Positions 17,685 to 30,505 of a stretch of 64,000 nt of DNA are shown one piece after another; positions within the stretch are counted from its first letter, which is position 1, and every line of letters starts with the position of its first letter. Source of the DNA: an uncultured Pelagibacteraceae bacterium (GTDB lineage Bacteria; Pseudomonadota; Alphaproteobacteria; Pelagibacterales; Pelagibacteraceae); NCBI GenBank assembly GCA_902579465.1, contig CACHGV010000003.1:73482-137481 (forward strand), written 5' to 3'. Made by a program: the position numbers and the translations under genes. The notes below the pieces were generated by a model that was given only the letters and a program-made list of their open reading frames with translations, was not told where the DNA came from and did no database searches.

Positions 17685-19600
17685 TGCCAAATATAACATT
17701 ACCTGACGGAAAAAAAATTAACTTTGAAAAAAGTATATCAGGTTTTGAGGTTGCAGAAAAAATTAGTAAATCTCTTTCAAAGCAAGCTTTGTTAATAAGC
17801 GTTGATGGAGAATTAAAAGATTTAAATCATAACATTTCCAAAGACTCCTCAATAAAGATATTTACATCAAAAGATAAAGAAGGTTTAGATACCATAAGAC
17901 ATGACACTGCACATATACTTGCTATGGCAGTTCAAGAATTATTTCCAGGGACACAAGTTACAATAGGACCAGTTATTGAGGATGGTTTTTATTATGATTT
18001 TGCTAGAAAAGAACCTTTTACGATAGAAGATTTAGAAAAAATTGAAAATAAAATGAAAGAAATAGTAGATAGAGATGAAAAAACTCACAGAGAGGTCTGG
18101 AAAAGAGATGATGCAATTGAACATTTTAAAAAAAAGGGAGAAATATACAAAGCTGAAATAATAGAAAGTATTCCAGAGGGAGAAGATGTGTCCTTATATT
18201 TTCATGGAGATTGGCATGATTTATGTAGAGGCCCTCACTTAAGTTCAACTGGTAAAATTGGAAAATATTTTAAATTAACAAAAGTCTCAGGTGCTTACTG
18301 GAGAGGTGACTCTAATAATGAAATGTTGCAAAGAGTTTACGGAACAAGTTGGTCTACTCAAAAAGAATTAGACGATTATTTAAATAGAATAGAAGAGGCT
18401 GAAAAAAGAGATCACAGAAAAATAGGAAAAGAAATGGATTTATTTCATTTCAGAGAAGAGAGTCCTGGATCTGTATTTTGGCATCAAAAAGGATGGAGCT
18501 TATTCCAAAAACTTATTTCATATATGAGAATGAAACAAGAAACAGCAGGTTATCAGGAAATAAATACTCCAGAAATATTAGATCGTTTATTGTGGGAGAA
18601 ATCTGGTCATTGGGAAAAATTCGGGGCCAATATGTATACTTCTACCACACCTGATGAAAAAGTATTTGCAATTAAACCGATGAATTGTCCAGGTTGCGTT
18701 CAAGTTTTTAATCAAGGTTTAAAAAGTTATAGAGATTTACCACTTAAAATGTCAGAATTTGGAAAGGTTCATAGATATGAACCATCAGGGGCGCTTCATG
18801 GATTATTGCGTGTTAGAGCTTTCACTCAAGATGATGCACATATTTTTTGCACTGAGGAACAAATTACCGAAGAATGTTTAAGTGTAACTAATTTAATTTT
18901 GGAAATTTATAAAGATTTAGGATTTGAAGATGTAATTTTAAAATATTCTGATCGACCAGAATTAAGGGTTGGTGATGATCAAGTTTGGGATAAATCAGAA
19001 GCCGCCTTACTAGAAGCGATTAAAGCAACAAAATTAGAATATTCTATTAATAAGGGTGAAGGAGCATTTTATGGTCCGAAAATAGAATTTGTTTTAAGAG
19101 ATGCGATTGGTAGAGATTGGCAATGTGGAACACTGCAAGTAGATTTAAACTTACCAGTCAGATTAGGGGCCTCATTTGTTGATAGCGATGGAAATAAGAA
19201 AGTTCCTGTTATGTTACACAGAGCATTATTTGGATCTTTAGAGAGATTTATTGGAATTTTAATTGAAAATTATTCAGGAAAATTACCTTTTTGGTTATGC
19301 CCAGTTCAAACAATAGTAATCCCTATCTCTAGTGATTTTGATAATTATGCAAAAGAAGTAAATAGTCAGTTAAAAAAAGTTGGGCTTTCTTCAGACGTAG
19401 ATTTAAAAAATCACAATTTAAATTACAAAATTAGAGAACATTCATTAACCAAAGTACCAATGTTGCTAATATGTGGAAAAAAAGAAGTTGACAGCAACAC
19501 AGTAACTATTAGAAGATTGGATTCTAAAAAACAAGAAACTATGGATTTAAAAAAGTTCTTACAAAAATATTCTGCTCTCAATAAAGCACCTTCAATTTAG
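17684..19600 (+). CDS. thrS: Threonine-tRNA ligase
   Basis: This class II synthetase (638 residues) charges tRNA-Thr and edits serine. The N-terminal TGS domain (about 1-60), the second additional domain with editing motif HDTAHILAMAV, the catalytic core from about 240 with the zinc Cys in MNCPGCVQVF and motif 2 (FGKVHRYEPSGALHGLLRVR), and a C-terminal anticodon-binding domain are all present. Length is that of the family. It overlaps its neighbours on both sides by one base. Confidence 0.98.
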   Translation: MPNITLPDGKKINFEKSISGFEVAEKISKSLSKQALLISVDGELKDLNHNISKDSSIKIFTSKDKEGLDTIRHDTAHILAMAVQELFPGTQVTIGPVIEDGFYYDFARKEPFTIEDLEKIENKMKEIVDRDEKTHREVWKRDDAIEHFKKKGEIYKAEIIESIPEGEDVSLYFHGDWHDLCRGPHLSSTGKIGKYFKLTKVSGAYWRGDSNNEMLQRVYGTSWSTQKELDDYLNRIEEAEKRDHRKIGKEMDLFHFREESPGSVFWHQKGWSLFQKLISYMRMKQETAGYQEINTPEILDRLLWEKSGHWEKFGANMYTSTTPDEKVFAIKPMNCPGCVQVFNQGLKSYRDLPLKMSEFGKVHRYEPSGALHGLLRVRAFTQDDAHIFCTEEQITEECLSVTNLILEIYKDLGFEDVILKYSDRPELRVGDDQVWDKSEAALLEAIKATKLEYSINKGEGAFYGPKIEFVLRDAIGRDWQCGTLQVDLNLPVRLGASFVDSDGNKKVPVMLHRALFGSLERFIGILIENYSGKLPFWLCPVQTIVIPISSDFDNYAKEVNSQLKKVGLSSDVDLKNHNLNYKIREHSLTKVPMLLICGKKEVDSNTVTIRRLDSKKQETMDLKKFLQKYSALNKAPSI

Positions 19601-20145
19601 TGGCAGATTTAAAACAAAACTACTTTCAGAGAAGAACAAAATCTAGAGGTCCTAGAACAAATCAAAGAATAACGTCACAAGATGTTCAAGTTATTGCAAG
19701 CGATGGCGATAACTTAGGAATTCTTAATTTACAAGATGCTATTAGTAGAGCTAAGGAACAAGGTTTAGATTTAATTGAAATAGCTCCAAATGCAAAACCT
19801 CCTGTGTGTAAAATTATGGATATGGGAAAATATAAATATGACGCGCAAAAAAAAGCGAATAAAGCAAAGAAAAAGCAAAAAAAGATTGAGTTAAAAGAAA
19901 TTAAATTAAGACCAGTTACAGAAGTACACGATTATACTTTCAAAATAAAAAATGCTCAAAAATTTATTGCTAAAGGAGATAAAGTAAAATTTACAATAAG
20001 ATTTAAAGGAAGAGAATTGCAGCACTCAAGCTTAGGTAATGAGTTAATGGATAAGATCAAGCAAGATATGGAGAGCGTAGGAAGAGTTGAGCTTCAGCCC
20101 AAGTTTGATGGTAAACAAATGATTATGGTAATCCAGCCTTTATAA
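19600..20145 (+). CDS. infC: Translation initiation factor IF-3
   Basis: IF-3 (181 residues) binds the 30S subunit and checks start-codon pairing. The N-domain (TNQRITSQDVQVIASDG, NLQDAISRAKEQGLDLIEIAP, PPVCKIMDMGKYKY), the lysine-rich linker, and the C-domain (KEIKLRPVTEVHDYTFK ... GRELQHSSLG) are intact. The start is a GTG overlapping the thrS stop (TAGTG). Many bacteria use a rare infC start (AUU in E. coli) for autoregulation; a GTG here could be a milder version, but that is inference. It leads the infC-rpmI-rplT group. Confidence 0.97.
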   Translation: MADLKQNYFQRRTKSRGPRTNQRITSQDVQVIASDGDNLGILNLQDAISRAKEQGLDLIEIAPNAKPPVCKIMDMGKYKYDAQKKANKAKKKQKKIELKEIKLRPVTEVHDYTFKIKNAQKFIAKGDKVKFTIRFKGRELQHSSLGNELMDKIKQDMESVGRVELQPKFDGKQMIMVIQPL

Positions 20146-20200
20146 GCTATATTTCTGGTTGTAAATTAATATTAATATTTGTATAACCCCCTTCAAAATT

Positions 20201-20407
20201 ATGCCTAAATTAAAAACAAAAAGTTCAGCAAAAAAAAGATTTAAAATATCAGCTAGAGGTAAAGTAATTACTGCTCAAGCTGGTAAAAGGCATGGAATGA
20301 TTAAAAGAACTAATTCACAGATAAGAAAACAAAGAGGTACTACGGTAATGTCAAAACAAGATGGTAGGATTGTAAAATCTTATATGCCGTATAACCTAAG
20401 AGGATAA
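20201..20407 (+). CDS. rpmI: 50S ribosomal protein L35
   Basis: A 68-residue basic protein with the L35 signature [15 protein letters not shown] and the C-terminal segment KSYMPYNL. It is placed between infC and rplT as in most bacteria, 55 bases after infC and 1 base before rplT. The 55-base leader could hold the L20 feedback site known in other species, but I see no convincing structure. Confidence 0.98.
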   Translation: MPKLKTKSSAKKRFKISARGKVITAQAGKRHGMIKRTNSQIRKQRGTTVMSKQDGRIVKSYMPYNLRG

Positions 20408-20408
20408 T

Positions 20409-20765
20409 ATGGCTAGAGTAAAAAGAGGTGTGACAAGCAGAGCTAAGCATAAAAAGGTATTAAAAGCTGTTAAGGGTCAGTGGGGAAGAAGAAAGAATAC
20501 TATAAGAGTAGCTAGACAGGCAATGGAAAAAGCTATGCAGTACGCTTATAGAGATAGAAGAAATAAAAAAAGAGACTTCAAATCACTTTGGATACAAAGA
20601 ATTAACGCTGGAGTTAGATCAGAGGGTTTAACATATTCTAAATTTATAAATGGCCTAAGTAAAACAGGTATTAAAATAGATAGAAAAATACTCGCTGAAA
20701 TAGCTTACGATAATCCTGAAGCATTTAAAACTATAGTTAAAAAAGCTCAAGCAGCATTAAATTAA
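20409..20765 (+). CDS. rplT: 50S ribosomal protein L20
   Basis: L20 (118 residues) is an early 23S rRNA assembly protein. The sequence opens [19 protein letters not shown] and has the conserved [17 protein letters not shown] and [15 protein letters not shown]. It is one base downstream of rpmI and 43 bases before pheS, the common alphaproteobacterial order. Confidence 0.98.
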   Translation: MARVKRGVTSRAKHKKVLKAVKGQWGRRKNTIRVARQAMEKAMQYAYRDRRNKKRDFKSLWIQRINAGVRSEGLTYSKFINGLSKTGIKIDRKILAEIAYDNPEAFKTIVKKAQAALN

Positions 20766-20808
20766 TTTTCATTGTTGTTTTTCTAGGGTTAACAAATATT
20801 CTATAAAA

Positions 20809-21876
20809 ATGTCTGATTTAAAAAAAATTAAAGATGAATATTTAAATAAATTAGATAGTGATTTGAATATTGAAAGTGTAAATCAGATTAAAACAGAATT
20901 ATTTGGTAAAAATGGGCAGATTTCTAATTCTTTTAAATCATTAGGATCTTTGCCGACTGATGAAAGAAAAAAATTTGCATCAGACTTAAATTCAATAAAA
21001 GACGAACTACAAGATAAAATAAATTCTAAGCTTCAAGAAATTGAAACTCAAGAGATTAACTCTAAACTTGAAAATGAAAAAGTAGATGTAACATTGCCTG
21101 AGAGAGAATTTAGTCGAGGAAAAATACATCCTGTTTCACAAGTAATTGATGAGATATCGTCAATATTTTCAGAAATTGGATTTAGCATTGAAGAAGGGCC
21201 AGACATAGAGAATGAGCATTATAATTTTACGGCATTAAATACGCCTGACAATCATCCAGCGAGAGATATGCATGACACTTTTTATCTAGACAATAATAAA
21301 GAATTATTATTAAGAACCCATACTTCTCCAGTACAAGTAAGAACAATGCTAAACGGAAAACCTCCATTTAAAATTATAGCTCCAGGCAGAACATATAGAT
21401 CTGATAGTGATCAAACTCATTCTCCGATGTTTCACCAAGTCGAAGGTCTTCATATAGATAAAGACATAAACATGGGTCATCTAAAAGGATGCTTGAATTA
21501 TTTCATAAAATCATTTTTTGAAGTAGATAAAATAAAAATGAGATTCAGACCTAGTCACTTTCCTTTCACTGAACCATCTGCAGAAGTAGATATCGGTTAC
21601 GAGATAAAAGATGGCAAGATAGTAATTGGTGAAGGAGATAAATGGTTAGAAATTCTAGGTTGTGGCATGGTACATCCCAATGTGCTTAAGAATGTTAAAG
21701 TAAATCCAGACAAGTACCAAGGTTACGCTTTTGGAATTGGTATAGATAGACTTGGAATGCTTAAATATGGAATAAGTGATTTAAGAGCTTTTTTTGAGAC
21801 TGACTATAGATGGCTTAATCATTTTGGTTTTGATCCATTGGATGTCCCATCTAATTACAGAGGTCTTAGCAGATGA
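20809..21876 (+). CDS. pheS: Phenylalanine-tRNA ligase alpha subunit
   Basis: The catalytic alpha subunit (355 residues) has an N-terminal coiled-coil that binds tRNA (about 1-85) and the class II core. Visible signatures include [48 protein letters not shown] (motif 2) and the motif 3 region [18 protein letters not shown]. The stop overlaps the pheT ATG (ATGA), so the subunits are made by coupled translation for the alpha2beta2 enzyme. Confidence 0.98.
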   Translation: MSDLKKIKDEYLNKLDSDLNIESVNQIKTELFGKNGQISNSFKSLGSLPTDERKKFASDLNSIKDELQDKINSKLQEIETQEINSKLENEKVDVTLPEREFSRGKIHPVSQVIDEISSIFSEIGFSIEEGPDIENEHYNFTALNTPDNHPARDMHDTFYLDNNKELLLRTHTSPVQVRTMLNGKPPFKIIAPGRTYRSDSDQTHSPMFHQVEGLHIDKDINMGHLKGCLNYFIKSFFEVDKIKMRFRPSHFPFTEPSAEVDIGYEIKDGKIVIGEGDKWLEILGCGMVHPNVLKNVKVNPDKYQGYAFGIGIDRLGMLKYGISDLRAFFETDYRWLNHFGFDPLDVPSNYRGLSR

Positions 21877-24281
21877 AATTTACTATAAGTTGGTTAAAGG
21901 AGCACCTTGATACCCAAAAAAAAGATAATGAGCTAATTGAAAAATTAACAGATATTGGTTTAGAAGTTGAAAGTTTTGAAAATGTAAGCTCTGGTTTAGA
22001 CAGTTTTAAAGTTGCAAAAATTATAAATACTGAACAGCATCCAAATGCAGATAGACTTAGAATATGTGATGTTGATATTGGTTTGGATAATATTGTTAAA
22101 GTAGTATGTGGAGCACAAAATGCAAAAAAAGATCTTTTGACTATTTATGCAGGCCCTGGATCAATAATTCCAAAAAATAACATGAAACTTTCTGTCAGTA
22201 AGATTAGAGGTGTTACTTCCTATGGAATGCTGTGTTCAGAGTCTGAACTTAATTTATCAAATGAAAGTGAAGGAATAACAGAACTAACAGCTAGTAAATA
22301 CTCTGATAAAATTGGTAAAAATTTTTTCAAAAGTAATACTGAAAAAGTTGTAGATTTATCAATTACACCTAATCGTCCTGATTGCTTAGGGGTAAGAGGT
22401 ATAGCTAGAGATCTTGCTGCTGCTGGAGTTGGTAAATTAAAAAAAATTTCACTTAAAAATAAAAAAAAAATTAGATCACAAAAAATAAAAGTTTCAATTA
22501 CAAAAGATAAAAATCAAGGTTGTACTGTTTTTGGTAGTTGCTTAATTGAGGGTGTTACTAATAAAGAAAGTCCTCAATGGCTTAAAGAAAAAATTATTTC
22601 ACTTGGTCAAAAACCAATTTCAGCAATTGTTGATATTACTAATTATGTGATGTTTGATTTAAATAGGCCTCTGCATGCATACGATGCAGATAAAATTGAC
22701 AAGGAAATTATAGTAAGAAATTCAAAAAAAAATGAAATTTTTGAAGCTCTAGATAATAAGGAATATAAATTGGATAATGATATGTGTGTCATTTCTGATA
22801 AATCTGGAGTTTTAGGCTTGGGTGGAATCATTGGAGGAACACGTTCTGGAACTGAAATTAAAACTAAAAATATTTTATTAGAATCAGCGTATTTTATTCC
22901 TAGATCTATAAGAAAAACTTCAAAATTATTAAATATTGATACTGATGCAAAATTCAGATTTGAAAGAGGTATCGACCCTCAATCTATCAAATTAGGTTTG
23001 TCAAAAGCTGCTGAATTGATATCTGAGATATGTGGCGGTAAAATAAGTAATTTTGATATTCAACAAACCGATAAGCATGAAAATAATAAAATTAAATTTA
23101 ATATCTCTTTATTTGAAAAAATAACTGGTTTTAAAGTAAATGATAATGAAATAATTAAAATTTTAACTGATCTAGGATTTGAAGTTTCTAAGAAGAAATT
23201 AGAATTTGATTTAAAAATACCCACTTGGAGACCTGATATAACTCAACCAATAGATATAGTCGAAGAAATAGTAAGAATTAAAGGATATGAGAACATAGAA
23301 ACCTTACAACCTGAAAAAACCAAAATAAAAGATACTTTAAACGCACAACAAAAACTCTTTCACTTTCTTCAACGTTCTGTGGCATCAAAAGGTTATTTTG
23401 AGACTGTAACATGGTCATTTACAGATTCAAAAATAAACAAAATTTTCAAAGAAAATCTAAAAGAAATAAAAATAATAAATCCAATAAGTTCAGACTTAGA
23501 TGTTCTACGAAATTCGATATTCACAAATTTGACTTTTTATTTAAAGAAAAATTTAGATAGAGGATTTAAAGATATTTCGCTGTTTGAAATTGGACCAATT
23601 TTTAAGGGTAGTAAGCCAGGCGAGCAATTGACAGTAGTTGGTGCAATAAAATCAGGAAAAATATCAAGATTAAACTGGAACGAAAAAGACAGGATAGTTG
23701 ATGTTTTTGACGCTAAGAAGGATGTAATTCAGACACTAGTCGAAGCTGGATACGATAGGCAAAGTTTTTTTGTGAGAGATAAGTCTCCTTCATATTATCA
23801 TCCAGGAAAATCTGGTTCTGTCTATCTTGATAAGGATGAAATAGACCCTGTTGCTTATTTTGGTGAAATCCATCCAAATATTTTAAAAAAACTTGATATT
23901 AAAACTGAAGGTCTGGTTGGTTTTGAAATTTATATGGATTATTTAAGCGAGAATAAAACAAAACTTAAAGACCTAAAAGCAAATTTTGAGTACTCAGATT
24001 ATCAAAAATCAGAAAGAGATTTTGCATTTGTGGTAGACAAAAGTGTCAGGGCACAAGATTTAATAGAGATAATATCATCAATTGATAAAAATTTAATAAG
24101 ATCTATTAAAATTTTTGATGTTTATGAGGGTGAAAACATTCCTCAAGATAAAAAGTCGATAGCTCTCAATGTAACAATTCAATCATCTGAAAAGACTTTA
24201 GAAGAGAGTGATCTTGAAAAAATTAATAAGTTAATTATTTCAACTGTAGAAACCAAATCTGGCGCTAAAATTAGATCCTAA
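21873..24281 (+). CDS. pheT: Phenylalanine-tRNA ligase beta subunit
   Basis: At 802 residues this is the full-length beta subunit. It starts [12 protein letters not shown], carries the EMAP-like tRNA-binding domain (about 40-150, [15 protein letters not shown]), the B3/B4 editing domain ([20 protein letters not shown]), B5, a degenerate synthetase core, and the C-terminal ferredoxin-like anticodon domain ([11 protein letters not shown]). It overlaps pheS by 4 bases and its TAA directly abuts the lepA ATG. Confidence 0.98.
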   Translation: MKFTISWLKEHLDTQKKDNELIEKLTDIGLEVESFENVSSGLDSFKVAKIINTEQHPNADRLRICDVDIGLDNIVKVVCGAQNAKKDLLTIYAGPGSIIPKNNMKLSVSKIRGVTSYGMLCSESELNLSNESEGITELTASKYSDKIGKNFFKSNTEKVVDLSITPNRPDCLGVRGIARDLAAAGVGKLKKISLKNKKKIRSQKIKVSITKDKNQGCTVFGSCLIEGVTNKESPQWLKEKIISLGQKPISAIVDITNYVMFDLNRPLHAYDADKIDKEIIVRNSKKNEIFEALDNKEYKLDNDMCVISDKSGVLGLGGIIGGTRSGTEIKTKNILLESAYFIPRSIRKTSKLLNIDTDAKFRFERGIDPQSIKLGLSKAAELISEICGGKISNFDIQQTDKHENNKIKFNISLFEKITGFKVNDNEIIKILTDLGFEVSKKKLEFDLKIPTWRPDITQPIDIVEEIVRIKGYENIETLQPEKTKIKDTLNAQQKLFHFLQRSVASKGYFETVTWSFTDSKINKIFKENLKEIKIINPISSDLDVLRNSIFTNLTFYLKKNLDRGFKDISLFEIGPIFKGSKPGEQLTVVGAIKSGKISRLNWNEKDRIVDVFDAKKDVIQTLVEAGYDRQSFFVRDKSPSYYHPGKSGSVYLDKDEIDPVAYFGEIHPNILKKLDIKTEGLVGFEIYMDYLSENKTKLKDLKANFEYSDYQKSERDFAFVVDKSVRAQDLIEIISSIDKNLIRSIKIFDVYEGENIPQDKKSIALNVTIQSSEKTLEESDLEKINKLIISTVETKSGAKIRS

Positions 24282-26093
24282 ATGTCCACTGAAATTGATA
24301 ATATTAGAAATTTTGCAATCATTGCCCATATTGACCATGGCAAGTCAACTATAGCAGATAGAATTATACATAAATGCGGTGGTTTGACAGACAGAGAAAT
24401 GAAATCGCAAGTGCTTGACTCGATGGATATTGAAAGAGAGAGAGGTATAACTATTAAAGCTCAAACAGTAAAATTAAATTATAAATCTAAAGATGGAAAA
24501 TCTTATATTCTTAACATTATAGATACCCCAGGTCATGTTGATTTTAGTTATGAAGTAAGCAGATCTTTGTATGCTTGTGAAGGTTCGATATTAATTGTTG
24601 ACAGTACTCAAGGAGTTGAAGCTCAAACATTAGCAAATGTTTATCAAGCTCTAGATATAAATCATGAAATAATACCAGTTTTAAATAAAATTGATTTACC
24701 TGCTTCAGACATTGATAGAACAAATAAACAAATTGAAGATGTAATAGGTATTGATACATCCAATGCTGTTCCATGTTCTGGAAAGACTGGTGAAGGAATT
24801 GATGAAATTTTAGAACAAATTATCCATACTCTGCCAGGTCCAAAAGGTGAAAAAGATCAAAAACTAAAGTGTTTATTAGTAGACAGTTGGTATGACACTT
24901 ATCTTGGCGTAGTCATTTTAGTAAGAGTAATTGATGGAAAAATTAAAAACAATATGAAAATTAAAATGATGTCTACAAATCAGGAATATTTTGTTGAAAA
25001 AGTAGGAGTTTTTACACCTAAACCAAAAGATGTTGATGAACTTAATTCTGGAGAGATTGGGTTTATAACAACAGGAATAAAAATTTTATCAGAAACAAAA
25101 GTTGGAGATACAATCTGTGATGCATCTAAACCATTATCAGAGTCATTACCTGGTTTTAAGCCAAGTAAACCGGTAGTGTTTTGTGGACTATTCCCAGTCG
25201 ATAGCTCAGAGTACCAAAAATTAAAAGACGGGTTAGCTAAATTAAAATTGAATGACTCTAGCTTTTCCTTTGAGCCCGAGTCTTCTTCGGCTTTAGGCTT
25301 AGGTTTCAGGTGTGGTTTTTTAGGTTTATTGCATTTAGAAATAGTTACAGAAAGGCTTGAAAGAGAATTTGATATAAATCTATTAACTACAACCCCTGGC
25401 GTTGTATATAAGATCCATATGAATAATGGTGAGATAAAAGATTTACAAAATCCATCAAGTTTACCAGATCCAAGTTTGATAAAATTTATTGAAGAACCTT
25501 GGATCAAAGCAACTATTATTACTCCCGATCAGTATCTTGGACCTATTATGAAAATATGCCAAGATAAGAGAGGAATCCAAACAAACTTAAGTTATTCTGG
25601 AAGCAGAGCAGTTGTAAATTATGAATTACCATTAAATGAAATAGTATTTGATTTTAATGATCGATTAAAATCGATGACAAGTGGATATGCTAGTTTTGAT
25701 TATGAAATAATAGGCCATAGAGAGGGAGATCTTGTTAAAATGGGTATTTTAGTAAATACTGAGCCAGTAGACGCTCTAGCTATGATGATACACAAAGACT
25801 TTGCTCAAAAGACCGGCAGAGAGGTATGTGAGAAATTAAAAGATTTAATTCCAAGACATAACTTCATGATTCCAGTCCAAGCAGCAATAGGTGGAAAGAT
25901 TATTGCGCGAGAAACAATTAAAGGTTTTAAAAAAGATGTTTTAACCAAAATTCATGGTGGAGGAGCTACTGATAGAAAAAGAAAGCTACTTGAAAAGCAA
26001 AAAAAAGGAAAAGCAAGGGCAAAACAATTTGGAAAAGTTGAGATCCCACAGGAAGCATTTATAGGTGTGCTCAAAATATCTAAGGAGAAATAA
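24282..26093 (+). CDS. lepA: Elongation factor 4 (LepA) GTPase
   Basis: A 603-residue translational GTPase that can back-translocate the ribosome. G-motifs are clear: AHIDHGKST (G1), IDTPGHVDF (G3) and LNKIDLP (G4). The LepA-specific C-terminal domain follows, ending near [19 protein letters not shown]. Length matches the family. The gene begins at the base after pheT and ends 2 bases before tRNA-Ser, so its mRNA 3' end is probably made by tRNA 5' processing. Confidence 0.98.
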   Translation: MSTEIDNIRNFAIIAHIDHGKSTIADRIIHKCGGLTDREMKSQVLDSMDIERERGITIKAQTVKLNYKSKDGKSYILNIIDTPGHVDFSYEVSRSLYACEGSILIVDSTQGVEAQTLANVYQALDINHEIIPVLNKIDLPASDIDRTNKQIEDVIGIDTSNAVPCSGKTGEGIDEILEQIIHTLPGPKGEKDQKLKCLLVDSWYDTYLGVVILVRVIDGKIKNNMKIKMMSTNQEYFVEKVGVFTPKPKDVDELNSGEIGFITTGIKILSETKVGDTICDASKPLSESLPGFKPSKPVVFCGLFPVDSSEYQKLKDGLAKLKLNDSSFSFEPESSSALGLGFRCGFLGLLHLEIVTERLEREFDINLLTTTPGVVYKIHMNNGEIKDLQNPSSLPDPSLIKFIEEPWIKATIITPDQYLGPIMKICQDKRGIQTNLSYSGSRAVVNYELPLNEIVFDFNDRLKSMTSGYASFDYEIIGHREGDLVKMGILVNTEPVDALAMMIHKDFAQKTGREVCEKLKDLIPRHNFMIPVQAAIGGKIIARETIKGFKKDVLTKIHGGGATDRKRKLLEKQKKGKARAKQFGKVEIPQEAFIGVLKISKEK

Positions 26094-26095
26094 AT

Positions 26096-26185
26096 GGAGA
26101 GGTGGCCGAGTGGTTGAAGGCGCACGCTTGGAAAGCGTGTATAGGGGAAACTCTATCATGGGTTCGAATCCCATTCTCTCCGCCA
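26096..26185 (+). tRNA. tRNA-Ser (anticodon GGA)
   Basis: A 90-base type II tRNA with a long variable arm. The acceptor GGAGAGG pairs with TCTCTCC (one G-T), the anticodon loop TTGGAAA holds GGA (reads UCC/UCU), the T-loop is TTCGAAT, the discriminator is G and CCA is encoded. It is only 2 bases after the lepA stop and 5 bases from the convergent FkbM gene. Confidence 0.97.
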
Positions 26186-26190
26186 AATAT

Positions 26191-26988
26191 TTAATAATTT
26201 TTATAATAATAATCTTTTTTACCATCACTTTCTATCATATGGATTTGATTAAAATTTTTATCTCTTAGAATATTATTCATAACAACAAAATTTTTATCAA
26301 ATATTTCGATTTGTAATAAAACACTATTTTTATTTAGATTATTTTTTAAACCTTGAATAACCTCTTTTTCATGTCCCTCTGCATCAATTTTCAATATAAT
26401 ATTTTTATTTTCTACACTTAAAATATCATCTCCTTTTTTAAATTCCGCATACTCAGTATGTAAATTATTTAATATTTCACCACTTTGTGCGACTCCAAAT
26501 CCACCAGTTTGTACATAATTTTTTTTTTTCAATGATTTCATAAGTAATTTTGAATTTTTATTTGAAAGTCCAAATTCAAAAATCTCAATATTGTTTATAT
26601 TTTTATTAAGTTGAATATTCTTTTTAAATTTTAATATTGTTTTTTTTATCGGTTCAAAGCTTTTTATTTTAATCTTATGGTCATTTTTTGCTACAACCAT
26701 GCTATATAACCCTGAATTTGCACCAACATCTATAAAATAGTCAAATTTCGATTCTTTCATTAATTTAATAAGATAATCAATTTGAAGATGTTCATATTCA
26801 CTGAATAAGAATATTTCCTTATCCATTGGTTCTTTTATATTTCCTTTTAGTTTAAGACCAAAATACTCATAATTAATTTCATCAGTATTAAGATAACTAT
26901 AAATTTTTTTAATTATAGAGGGATATATTCTTTTTATAATTGGAATTCTTTTTAATAATTTTTTAATCACTGTAAACGATTCATACAT
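26191..26988 (-). CDS. FkbM-family methyltransferase
   Basis: A 265-residue SAM-dependent methyltransferase with the FkbM layout. The SAM-binding loop is DYFIDVGANSGLYSMVV and the later motif is ILKIDAEGHEKEVIQGL. FkbM-type enzymes usually O-methylate sugars, glycans or small molecules; the target here is unknown. The first ~50 residues are basic and not part of the conserved fold. It is divergent from gyrB across a 178-base gap. Homopolymer-rich codons match the neighbourhood, so there is no compositional sign of recent transfer. Confidence 0.85.
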   Translation of the reverse strand: MYESFTVIKKLLKRIPIIKRIYPSIIKKIYSYLNTDEINYEYFGLKLKGNIKEPMDKEIFLFSEYEHLQIDYLIKLMKESKFDYFIDVGANSGLYSMVVAKNDHKIKIKSFEPIKKTILKFKKNIQLNKNINNIEIFEFGLSNKNSKLLMKSLKKKNYVQTGGFGVAQSGEILNNLHTEYAEFKKGDDILSVENKNIILKIDAEGHEKEVIQGLKNNLNKNSVLLQIEIFDKNFVVMNNILRDKNFNQIHMIESDGKKDYYYKNY

Positions 26989-27001
26989 AATTTTGATAAA
27001 G

Positions 27002-27072
27002 TTGACTAAAAAAATTCATTTTTATGATAATTATTAAGTATTAAAAAAATTTATAAGAATCTTGTTTATAAT
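27002..27072 (+). promoter_or_regulatory. Likely sigma70 promoters for gyrB
   Basis: TTGACT at 27002-27007 and GATAAT at 27026-27031 are separated by 18 bases and point toward gyrB, 136 bases upstream of its ATG. A second -10-like hexamer, TATAAT at 27067-27072, has no clear -35. The 178-base gap with FkbM is otherwise low-complexity AT-rich sequence and no other element is recognised in it. Confidence 0.45.
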
Positions 27073-27166
27073 GTAAGTATTTCCTCATTAATTTGAGTAA
27101 TAATTTAATACAAATTGTATTTAAAAATATAAAAATGCTATAAATAATATTTCCAATAATAAATAA

Positions 27167-29224
<2,058 letters not shown>

Positions 29225-29227
29225 TTA

Positions 29228-30505
29228 ATGGGAAGAAGAATCAATTCCAAATCATCTCATTTAAACAAAAATACATACGTTAATTTAAGATGGATTGGTG
29301 TAATAGGTCAATTTATTACTATAAATGTTGTTGCATTTTTATTTAAATTTGAATTTAATTTTTTACTAGCAAATATAATAGTTTTATTTGGTGCCTTAAG
29401 TAACATTTTTCTGTTCTATTTTTTTAAAAAAAATCAATTGCAAGAAAATATATCTTTAACTTTTCTTACTCTTGATATTATACAATTAAGTTTTTTACTT
29501 TATTTAACTGGCGGTATAATAAATCCATTCTCTATTTTTTTAATTATACCCAGTATATTTGCTTCAAATAGTTTAAGCATTAAAACAAACATTTTATTAA
29601 TATTTTTGACAATATCTTCTATTATTCTTCTTACTTTCTATCATCAAGATTTACCCTCACCATTAAATGAATATATTTTTAGTAATTACTATTATTATTC
29701 AGTTCCTATTGCCTTAATTATTGCACTTATTTTCCTAAGTTTTTTTGCTTTAACATTTGGGAATGAGTCAAAAGTTAGAAAAGATGCATTAGATAAAATT
29801 CAGGAAGTTATTTCTAAAGAGAATGAGTTAGTATCATTAGGTGGACAAGCTGCAGCAGCTGCTCATTCTTTAGGTACACCACTTTCTACAATAAAAATTA
29901 TTTCTCAGGATTTGTATAATAATTTTAAAAATAATAAAGAATTAAAAAAAGATGTTAAACTGCTTGTAAGTCAAGTTGATCGATGCAATGAAATATTAAA
30001 AAAATTATCTTTAAATCCTGTTGTTGAAGATGATTTTATAGATAAGGATATTACTCTACACAATTATGTAAAAGAAATTGTGAACTCTTTTAAAGAAATA
30101 TCAGATAAAAATTTTATCATTAATGCTGAGCAGAATTATAATTCTTTTGAAGTTTCAAAATTAATTGAAGTTGTTTATGGTATAAGAAATTTTATTGGAA
30201 ATGCAAATAAGTTTGCAAAAAAAAATATTTATATTTCAATAACAAGTGATAGTGAAAACTCCTCGATATCTATCGAAGATGATGGTTTGGGATTTCCAAA
30301 AGATATATTAACCAAAATTGGGGATCCATATATAAAATCATTACAATCTAACAATAAATCAAGAGCAGGATTGGGTTTGGGAATATTTATAGGTAAAACT
30401 TTGTTAGAAAAAAATAAGGCAAAACTCTTAATTAGGAATTCAGAGACCAGAGGTGGTGCTGAAATTAAAATAGAGTGGTCTAATAAAGATTTAATTAGTA
30501 TTTAG
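29228..30505 (+). CDS. regB: RegB/PrrB-type redox-responsive sensor histidine kinase
   Basis: A 425-residue membrane kinase with about six N-terminal transmembrane segments. The RegB quinone-binding motif GGxxNPF is present at residues 95-101 (GGIINPF). The H-box is [14 protein letters not shown] with phospho-acceptor His213, and a Cys at 253 (QVDRCNEIL) corresponds to the redox-sensing cysteine described in RegB. The C-terminal ATPase domain has DDGLGFP and the G2-like [12 protein letters not shown]. It would signal respiratory or redox state to a RegA-type regulator, but no regulator gene is adjacent. It lies 3 bases after gyrB and overlaps the convergent cobT by 4 bases. Confidence 0.9.
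   Translation: MGRRINSKSSHLNKNTYVNLRWIGVIGQFITINVVAFLFKFEFNFLLANIIVLFGALSNIFLFYFFKKNQLQENISLTFLTLDIIQLSFLLYLTGGIINPFSIFLIIPSIFASNSLSIKTNILLIFLTISSIILLTFYHQDLPSPLNEYIFSNYYYYSVPIALIIALIFLSFFALTFGNESKVRKDALDKIQEVISKENELVSLGGQAAAAAHSLGTPLSTIKIISQDLYNNFKNNKELKKDVKLLVSQVDRCNEILKKLSLNPVVEDDFIDKDITLHNYVKEIVNSFKEISDKNFIINAEQNYNSFEVSKLIEVVYGIRNFIGNANKFAKKNIYISITSDSENSSISIEDDGLGFPKDILTKIGDPYIKSLQSNNKSRAGLGLGIFIGKTLLEKNKAKLLIRNSETRGGAEIKIEWSNKDLISI

Noticed and set aside
24980..25507. 175-codon open frame on the minus strand inside lepA
   Set aside because: Fully antisense to conserved lepA coding sequence with no recognisable protein features; a shadow of codon bias.
26065..26268. 67-codon plus-strand frame running through tRNA-Ser
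   Set aside because: It is read through a complete tRNA gene and the end of lepA, so it is not protein coding.
26191..26988. FkbM gene next to tRNA-Ser as part of an integrated island
   Set aside because: No attachment-site repeat, integrase or compositional shift is seen; the tRNA and gyrB flanks are intact.
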